This document shows, piece after piece, positions 37,028-41,880 of a DNA stretch of 41,880 bases. This DNA comes from Gordonia amicalis NBRC 100051 = JCM 11271. GTDB lineage: Bacteria > Actinomycetota > Actinomycetes > Mycobacteriales > Mycobacteriaceae. Position numbers and translations under genes: made by a program. The stretch is from assembly GCF_000332995.1 (NCBI RefSeq), contig NZ_BANS01000012.1, positions 1 through 41,880 on the forward strand. Direction: 5' to 3'. Positions within the stretch are counted from its first letter, which is position 1, and each line of letters opens with the position of its first letter. The notes under the pieces are model-generated. The model saw only the letters and a program-made list of their open reading frames with translations. It ran no database searches and was not told the DNA's origin.

Positions 37028-37193
37028 GATTGCCTCCTGTGGGATCCGGCCCGACTCCCGAACCGGTGACACCAGATTCGCGCATCGAAAGGCCCTGCGG
37101 GACGCCATAACTGACCGTCCCGCACCCAGGACCGGGCAACCTAGGACTGTAAGACCCAGGTACGGACCGCGTCGGGCGCGCATGATGGTGGTC
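37028..37193. promoter_or_regulatory. Divergent SDR/regulator promoter region
   Basis: 166 bases between the divergent starts. TACAGT on the - strand (37146-37151) next to the palindrome CCTAGG (37140-37145) is the best -10 candidate for the SDR. No clear -35 is seen. Confidence 0.4.
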
Positions 37194-38075
37194 ATGGCCG
37201 ATCTGAATCGAGAACTCGCGGATTTCCTCCGGCGCGCTCGGGCGGCACGCGATCCGCAGGAGGCCGGACTCGCCGACGATGGGCGGGTTCGCCGCGTCAA
37301 GGGCCTGCGACGCGAAGAGGTGGCGCTGCTGGCCGGGGTGTCCACCGACTATTACACGCGGTTGGAACAAGGTCGGCGCATCGTGCCGTCGACACAGGTC
37401 ATCGAGGCGATCTCGCGTGCCCTCGGGCTCGATGACGTGGGACGCACCCATCTGCACGACCTCGTCTCGGCGGCTCGGACGCCGCGGGTGGTCGCACGTT
37501 CGCGGTCGGCGGTGCAGCGGGTGCGACCCGGATTGCGTCAACTCCTGGATTCGCTCCACGCGCATCCCGCGCTGGTTCTGGGCCGTCGGACCGAGGTCCT
37601 GGCCGCGAACCGGATGACTCGTGCGTTGTTCGCCGACTTCGAACGCATGCCGGGCCGCGAGCGGAACTACGCGCGCTGGATGCTGCTCTCCGATGATGCG
37701 CGCGACCTCTTCGTCGACTGGGAAGCGCAGGCCCGCAACGCCGTCGAGAGTCTGCGACTCGAGGCCGGGCGATCCCCGGAGGACCGCGACGTCATCGAAC
37801 TGGTCGGGGAGCTGTCGGTGGCCAGTCCGGAGTTCCGGCAGTGGTGGTCGGAGCATCAGGTCCACCAGCGGACCTTCGGGTCCAAGCGGCTCGTGCACCC
37901 CGTCGTCGGCGAACTCACTGTCGAGTACGAGACCTTCGTGCTGCCCGGGGACAACGAGCAGGCCCTGTATCTCTACACGACGGAGCCGGGATCGGCGTCC
38001 CGCGAGGCGATCTCGATCCTGGCGAGCTGGAGTCAGCCGGTTCGGGAACCTGAGTCCGAATCGTCGGACAGCTGA
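37194..38075 (+). CDS. HTH transcriptional regulator with MmyB-like ligand domain
   Basis: 293 residues from the ATG at 37194; ATGs at 37182 and 37185 lie just upstream. The N-terminal XRE-type HTH contains RRVKGLRREEVALLAGVSTD and YYTRLEQGRRIVPS, the signature of the actinobacterial MmyB-like regulators. The C-terminal PAS-like MLTR domain (LGRRTEVLAANRMTRALF, then HPVVGELTVEYETF and PGDNEQALYLYT) binds a small molecule, possibly a fatty acid. It probably controls the divergent SDR. Confidence 0.9.
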   Translation: MADLNRELADFLRRARAARDPQEAGLADDGRVRRVKGLRREEVALLAGVSTDYYTRLEQGRRIVPSTQVIEAISRALGLDDVGRTHLHDLVSAARTPRVVARSRSAVQRVRPGLRQLLDSLHAHPALVLGRRTEVLAANRMTRALFADFERMPGRERNYARWMLLSDDARDLFVDWEAQARNAVESLRLEAGRSPEDRDVIELVGELSVASPEFRQWWSEHQVHQRTFGSKRLVHPVVGELTVEYETFVLPGDNEQALYLYTTEPGSASREAISILASWSQPVREPESESSDS

Positions 38076-38108
38076 AGGGAACTCGTGCGGCGGCGTCGGC
38101 CGGCATCC

Positions 38109-38735
38109 CTACCGGTGAGTCCTCTCGACCGGCTGACGCAGGATCGTGCGGAGTTTCGTCGGTGCCACCTTGCGGAAGTCGCTGAAGTAGATCTCATGGT
38201 GGTGCCCACTCATGCGCAGGTCATTGGAGGGGATGAACTCCTCGTGCATGCGGTTCAGGACGGGTGCCTCGTCGTCGAAGGAACCGAGGTGCAGGGTCTG
38301 CACGCAGAGTCCCTCGTCGAGGGTCGCGGTGCGAAGGTCGTCGAGCCGGGGCGGTGGCTTCTTCGTGCCGACCGTCTCGATCACCGAGGCGATCATGTCG
38401 TCGGGCAGCCACGGCGGAACCATGATCATGAGTGTCCAGCTCCACCTGGTCTTGTCGCGCGCCCCGGTGAACACCTCCATGTCCTCGGCCCACCACCGGC
38501 CTTCCAGGGGCGGCACCACATAGTCGCGACCGAGTCCGCGGCTGCTGGCGAACTTGAGCTTGTAGGCGACCGGATACAGGGTCTCGATCGCAGCGGCGAA
38601 GTCGGAGGAGTCGTTGGGGTCGCCCTGGCCGTCGATCATCAGGTATCGCATGGAGGGGACTTCGAGGATGCGGAACTCGCCGCGTCTGGCCTGATAGCAG
38701 TCGAGTGTCTTCTTGAAGTCGACCTTGTCGCTCAC
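38109..38735 (-). CDS. GyrI-like small-molecule-binding domain protein
   Basis: 208 residues from the GTG at 38735, behind GGAGCGGAA. It has PSMRYLMIDGQGDPN near the start and ends in SDFRKVAPTKLRTILRQPV, as in GyrI-like/SOUL-type stand-alone domains. Such domains bind or hydrolyse cyclopropanoid and other amphipathic drugs. It starts 22 bases after the permease stop, so it is likely the last gene of the GbsR-ABC exporter operon and may bind the exported compound. Confidence 0.82.
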   Translation of the reverse strand: MSDKVDFKKTLDCYQARRGEFRILEVPSMRYLMIDGQGDPNDSSDFAAAIETLYPVAYKLKFASSRGLGRDYVVPPLEGRWWAEDMEVFTGARDKTRWSWTLMIMVPPWLPDDMIASVIETVGTKKPPPRLDDLRTATLDEGLCVQTLHLGSFDDEAPVLNRMHEEFIPSNDLRMSGHHHEIYFSDFRKVAPTKLRTILRQPVERTHR

Positions 38736-38757
38736 AGGGTTCCGCTCCGGTTGTCGG

Positions 38758-39561
38758 CTAGGAGGTGATGGCTCGCCGTTCATAGGTGCGCAGGGCGAGT
38801 CCGTAGGATACCGCGCCGATGCCCAGGCTCCAGGCAATTGCCGCGATCACGCTGCCGGTGGGAACCGTTGCGGCGGTGAGAGCTCCACGGAGGACCTCGA
38901 TGACCGGGGTGAACGGCTGGTACTCGGCGAATTGCCTGACCCCGACGGGCAGGGACTCGGCGGGAACGAAACCGGTGCTGAGAAACGGCATGATCGTCAG
39001 GAACATCGGCGAGTTGCTGGCGGTCTCCACGGTGTCCGCGGCGAGGCCCAGGTAGATCGCCAGCCAGATCAGGGCGACCGAGAACATGACCGTGATACCC
39101 AGTGCGCCAAGCCATCCGAGGGGGTCCACGGTGGGGCGGAAGCCGAGGGCGATCGCCACCGCGAGTACGATCGCGATGCTGAACAAGGCCTGGATGAGGC
39201 TGGCGAGGACATGCCCGACGAGCACGGAGGATCGTCCGATGTCCATGGTGCGGAACCGGTTGATGATCCCCGATGTCATGTCCATCGCGACCACGATCGC
39301 CGATCCCTGCACCGCGGACGCGATTGTGACGAGGATGATGCCGGGGACGACGTAGTCGAGGTACGCGGCGCGGCCGGTGGCTCCGGTGGATGTGGTCATC
39401 CCGGCACCGAGCTGGCCGCCGAAGACGAAGACGAACAGCAGCAGGAACACGACCGGCAGGCCGACCAGCATGATGGTCAACGACGGGTACTTGACGAGCC
39501 GTCGGAGATTGCGGCGCAGCATGACCCGCGAGTCGGTCACGGTGTAGGTCAACGCGGTCAT
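38758..39561 (-). CDS. ABC-2 type (DrrB-like) exporter permease
   Basis: 267 residues; the ATG at 39561 overlaps the ATPase stop as TGATG. Six hydrophobic segments are visible, with MDMTSGIINRFRTMDIGR and FLSTGFVPAESLPVGVRQFAE, both typical of daunorubicin-resistance DrrB-like permeases. It should form a drug or lipid exporter with the ATPase just upstream. Confidence 0.9.
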   Translation of the reverse strand: MTALTYTVTDSRVMLRRNLRRLVKYPSLTIMLVGLPVVFLLLFVFVFGGQLGAGMTTSTGATGRAAYLDYVVPGIILVTIASAVQGSAIVVAMDMTSGIINRFRTMDIGRSSVLVGHVLASLIQALFSIAIVLAVAIALGFRPTVDPLGWLGALGITVMFSVALIWLAIYLGLAADTVETASNSPMFLTIMPFLSTGFVPAESLPVGVRQFAEYQPFTPVIEVLRGALTAATVPTGSVIAAIAWSLGIGAVSYGLALRTYERRAITS

Positions 39562-40543
39562 CACGCGGCTCCCGAGGTGTTGCTGTCGTTCTCGACGGCT
39601 TCTGCCGGTGCCGACCCGGTGAGGGCGAAGAACACGTCGTCGAGGGTTGCGGTGTGGACGTGGACGTCGGCCACCTCGACGTCGGCGGCGTCGAGGAGGT
39701 TGAGCGTCGTGCGGATGGTGGACACGGTGTCGTCGGTGGCGATGTCGAGCCGACGGGACTCGACGATCGGACGGGCGGAGGGGAGTAGCCGCCGGGCGGA
39801 GTCGAAGGCGTCGTCGTCGGCGAACGTGAGGCGCACCTCGGAATCGTGCACCCGCTTCTTCAGTTCGGCCGCGGTGCCCTCGGCGACGATGTGACCGTGG
39901 TCGAGCACCGCGATGCGGTCGGCGAGCTGGTCGGCCTCCTCGAGGTACTGGGTGGTGAGGAAGATCGTGACCCCGTCGGCGGCGAGGCCGGTGATGATGT
40001 CCCACAGCACCCGTCGGCTGCGCGGGTCGAGTCCGGTCGTCGGCTCGTCGAGGAAGATGACGCGCGGTGTGGAGACGAGCGTCATCGCCAGGTCGAGGCG
40101 GCGACGCATACCGCCGGAATAGGTCGACACCGCACGGTCCGCAGCGCCCACGAGATCGAACTGCTCGAGCAGATCGTCCGCACGACGTCGACCAGCGGCG
40201 CGTCCGAGGTGGCGGAGGTCGGCCATCAGGGTCAGATTCTCGCGGCCGCTGAACAGGTCGTCGATGGCGACATACTGGCCGGTGACGCCGATCATCGAGC
40301 GGACTGCGCGGGCCGCTGCCACGGTGTCGTGGCCGTCGATGGTCACGGTGCCGGAATCGGCCGGGAACAGCGTCGAGGCGATGCTCACCGTGGTCGTCTT
40401 GCCCGAACCGTTGGGGCCGAGCAGCGCGGTCACCGACCCGGCCGGGACGGTCAGGTCGATACCATCCAGAACCTTTTGCTCGCCATAGCTTTTCGTGAGT
40501 CGCGGATGCAGATCTCGGCGCCTGCGGTGCGGCTGGGGGTCAT
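39561..40543 (-). CDS. DrrA-like ABC exporter ATPase (frameshifted near the start)
   Basis: Walker A (LLGPNGSGKTTT), signature (STYSGGMRRRLDLAM), Walker B (VIFLDEPTTGLD) and an H-loop (TTQYLEEAD) are all intact. The expected start is the ATG at 40543, overlapping the regulator stop as ATGA and reading MTPSRTAGAEICIRD. The conserved continuation RLTKSYGEQKVLDGIDL lies in another frame, and adding one C near 40499-40500 (coding strand GAC-CTC) would join them. As written, only an internal GTG at 40433 begins the main frame and loses the first beta strands. It could be true inactivation or a sequence error. Confidence 0.82.
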
Positions 40544-41052
40544 GCGCTCGGCCTTTCTGACGGAGGAGCGGGGATCTCGCCGGCCGCGATCAACACCTCG
40601 CGTTCCTTCTGCCACTCGGCGTACAACGCCGGGATCCGATTGGTGAGGAACTCGGTGAACGCCGCGATCTCGCTGAGGACCGCGCGACGCTCCGGAGGTG
40701 CGTCGCGAAGGACGTCGAGTCCCTCTCGTGCGAGTGCCCCCAGTTCTTCGTATTCGGCATTGTCCATGCCGAGGCCACGTGCCGAGGTGATGTCGATCGA
40801 GATGCGGTCCATCCGTTCCCCGGCGGTTCGCGTCCGCATCACCTGGCCCACGGATTCCAGCGTGGCGATGGCATTGGTGATCGCCGAGCGGCTCGCGAGC
40901 AGGGCGTCGCTCAGCTCGGCGATCGTCGGGGCAGGCGAATCGCACACCGCCAGATAACCGAGGACGCGTCCGACCATCGGCGGGTAACTGTAGCGACGCG
41001 CGCAGAATCGCGCCATGTGATCGGCGAAAGTCAGTTGCGCGTCGAGTGCCAT
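40540..41052 (-). CDS. GbsR/MarR-family transcriptional regulator
   Basis: 170 residues from the ATG at 41052; CATACT (about 41061, - strand) seven bases upstream suggests a leaderless transcript. The winged HTH is TIAELSDALLASRSAITNAIATLESVGQV, with a long C-terminal helix pair for dimerisation. It begins the operon regulator-ATPase-permease-GyrI and likely represses it until a toxic ligand binds. A palindrome lies 26 bases upstream. Confidence 0.88.
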   Translation of the reverse strand: MALDAQLTFADHMARFCARRYSYPPMVGRVLGYLAVCDSPAPTIAELSDALLASRSAITNAIATLESVGQVMRTRTAGERMDRISIDITSARGLGMDNAEYEELGALAREGLDVLRDAPPERRAVLSEIAAFTEFLTNRIPALYAEWQKEREVLIAAGEIPAPPSERPSA

Positions 41053-41077
41053 GCGTCACAGTATGCGCGCATGCTGA

Positions 41078-41099
41078 GATAACACAAATGTGTGTCATC
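41078..41099 (-). promoter_or_regulatory. Candidate operator of the GbsR/MarR regulator
   Basis: GATAACACA (41078-41086) and TGTGTCATC (41091-41099) are complementary at 8 of 9 positions, four bases apart. The position just upstream of the -10 fits autorepression. Confidence 0.6.
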
Positions 41100-41133
41100 T
41101 GGTCGGATTGTTCTGAGGAATCGGTCTGGGTCG

Positions 41134-41189
41134 AGACTTCATTTCGACGTTGCGACTTCGATCGAGGTCGCAACGTCGAGATGAGGTCT
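41134..41189. repeat. Long hairpin, copy 2 of a shared-core palindrome
   Basis: 23-base arms (41134-41156 and 41167-41189) pair fully apart from two G-T wobbles, around the same 10-base loop as the copy at 36119-36156. The core is identical while the outer arms differ. It sits in the gap between the regulator and the DUF222 gene, not at a gene end. Confidence 0.85.
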
Positions 41190-41345
41190 GGGAGTGGAAG
41201 GACCGATTCCCGCGTAACCCATTGCTGCACAACCCCTTAGTCATCCGTCTGTGGATGAGTATCTGTTCTTGTCGGTGGGGTGTTCTACCTTGGTTGGTAA
41301 CAGATTCAGCCATCCAGGTTGGGCTGTAGACGTTGTGGGGGCAGC

Positions 41346-41880
41346 GTGTCAGGTGAGTGGACCGATCTACCGGCCGAGTTTCTCGCCGGGGTCGATCCTG
41401 CCCACCCCGAGTTATCCGACACCGCAACCCATATGGAACGGATACGGTCGGTCCGCCACGGCGAGGCCTACCTGGCCTGGTCTCGTTACCAGTCGATCGC
41501 CATCGTCTACGACCAGCTCGTCGTCAACGGCACTGGTGGGTTTTTCATCGACCGTTACACCGAGATGGTGACCCGGGTGTGCCGCGAAGACGCCATCACG
41601 CGCTACCAGGCTGATCGGTGGGTCGGCGAAGCACTCGCGCTGCGCGAGCGGCTGCCGAAGGTGTTGACCACCCTGCGCGACGGCATCCTCTCACGCCAGT
41701 TGATCCAGACCGTCGTCTCCCGCACCGACCTGATCTCCGACGACACGATCATGGCCGACCTCGACACCGAGATCGAACGCATCCTGCGCAGCCGCAAGGG
41801 CGCGTGGACCACGGTGCGACTGCGCGACATGGTTGATCGCCTGGTCTTCCGTCACGACCCCGACGCGGTCCGGGAACGCC
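41346..41880 (+). CDS. DUF222 (13E12 repeat) protein, incomplete at the window edge
   Basis: An open frame from the GTG at 41346 runs to the last base (178 codons) without a stop. It reads MSGEWTDLPAEFLAGVDPAH, then AYLAWSRYQSIAIVYDQLV, ALALRERLPKVLTTLRDG and SRQLIQTVVSRTDLIS. These are features of the DUF222/13E12 family, whose C terminus, outside the window, usually carries an HNH nuclease motif. The family is multicopy in Gordonia, Rhodococcus and mycobacteria. Confidence 0.85.
   Translation, partial: MSGEWTDLPAEFLAGVDPAHPELSDTATHMERIRSVRHGEAYLAWSRYQSIAIVYDQLVVNGTGGFFIDRYTEMVTRVCREDAITRYQADRWVGEALALRERLPKVLTTLRDGILSRQLIQTVVSRTDLISDDTIMADLDTEIERILRSRKGAWTTVRLRDMVDRLVFRHDPDAVRER

Noticed and set aside
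18685..41880. Direct repeat of the tRNA-Pro 3' end as an attachment site
   Set aside because: Reading for a second copy of the T-arm/acceptor segment found none within the window.

Overview
This window comes from a high-GC Gram-positive genome of the Mycobacteriales, most likely Gordonia or a close relative. The first 18 kb keeps the gene order of the Mycobacterium tuberculosis Rv1691-Rv1713 block: HAD hydrolase, tlyA, NAD kinase, recN, steA, steB/mctB, pyrG, ADP-ribose pyrophosphatase, xerD, parA, scpA, scpB, rluB, cmk, der. Frequent GTG/TTG starts, ATGA/GTGA stop-start overlaps, a fused HadA/HadB dehydratase (mycolic-acid type), a Ddn-type F420 enzyme and a DUF222/13E12 protein point the same way. 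The genus is an inference.

Layout. 1-18.1 kb: conserved housekeeping block on the + strand, covering rRNA methylation, NAD(P), DNA repair, septation, CTP synthesis, chromosome dimer resolution and condensation (xerD-parA-scpAB), and ribosome maturation (rluB, der). 18.1-18.8 kb: a junction with a complex palindrome, a small GlsB-type membrane protein, tRNA-Pro(GGG) and a strong bidirectional terminator. From 18.8 kb on the content is accessory.

18.8-23.6 kb (- strand) is the most interesting part: a tight operon encoding a 4-amino-4-deoxychorismate mutase (papB), a fused aminodeoxychorismate synthase (papA), a 4-amino-4-deoxyprephenate dehydrogenase (papC) and an AurF/CmlI-type diiron arylamine N-oxygenase with all seven predicted metal ligands, followed by a VOC protein before the terminator. 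These are the enzymes that make p-aminophenylpyruvate/p-aminophenylalanine in chloramphenicol- and obafluorin-type pathways, plus the enzyme class that turns an aryl amine into a nitro group. No NRPS, aminotransferase or ADC lyase lies in the window. The predicted output is therefore a p-amino- or p-nitro-phenylpyruvate/phenylalanine-type compound of unknown fate.

23.9-29.8 kb: a solitary HerA-like ATPase, a serine-recombinase-like protein with Thr at the nucleophile position and a small partner, a decayed flavin monooxygenase gene, a secreted repeat-bearing protein and a deazaflavin-dependent nitroreductase. 29.8-36.2 kb: an ArsR-regulated His-rich CDF metal exporter (frameshifted in a G7 tract), fused HadAB, a small hypothetical, an MBL-fold hydrolase, PoxB and a Cys-motif hypothetical. 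36.2-41.1 kb: an SDR with a divergent MmyB-type regulator, then a GbsR/MarR regulator, DrrA/DrrB-like ABC exporter and GyrI-like protein operon whose ATPase gene is also frameshifted. The right edge is an incomplete DUF222 gene.

Three accessory genes each look one C short on the coding strand. This is either real decay or phase variation, or a sequencing artefact. Two long hairpins (36.1 and 41.1 kb) share an identical 20-bp core but have different, fully complementary arms.
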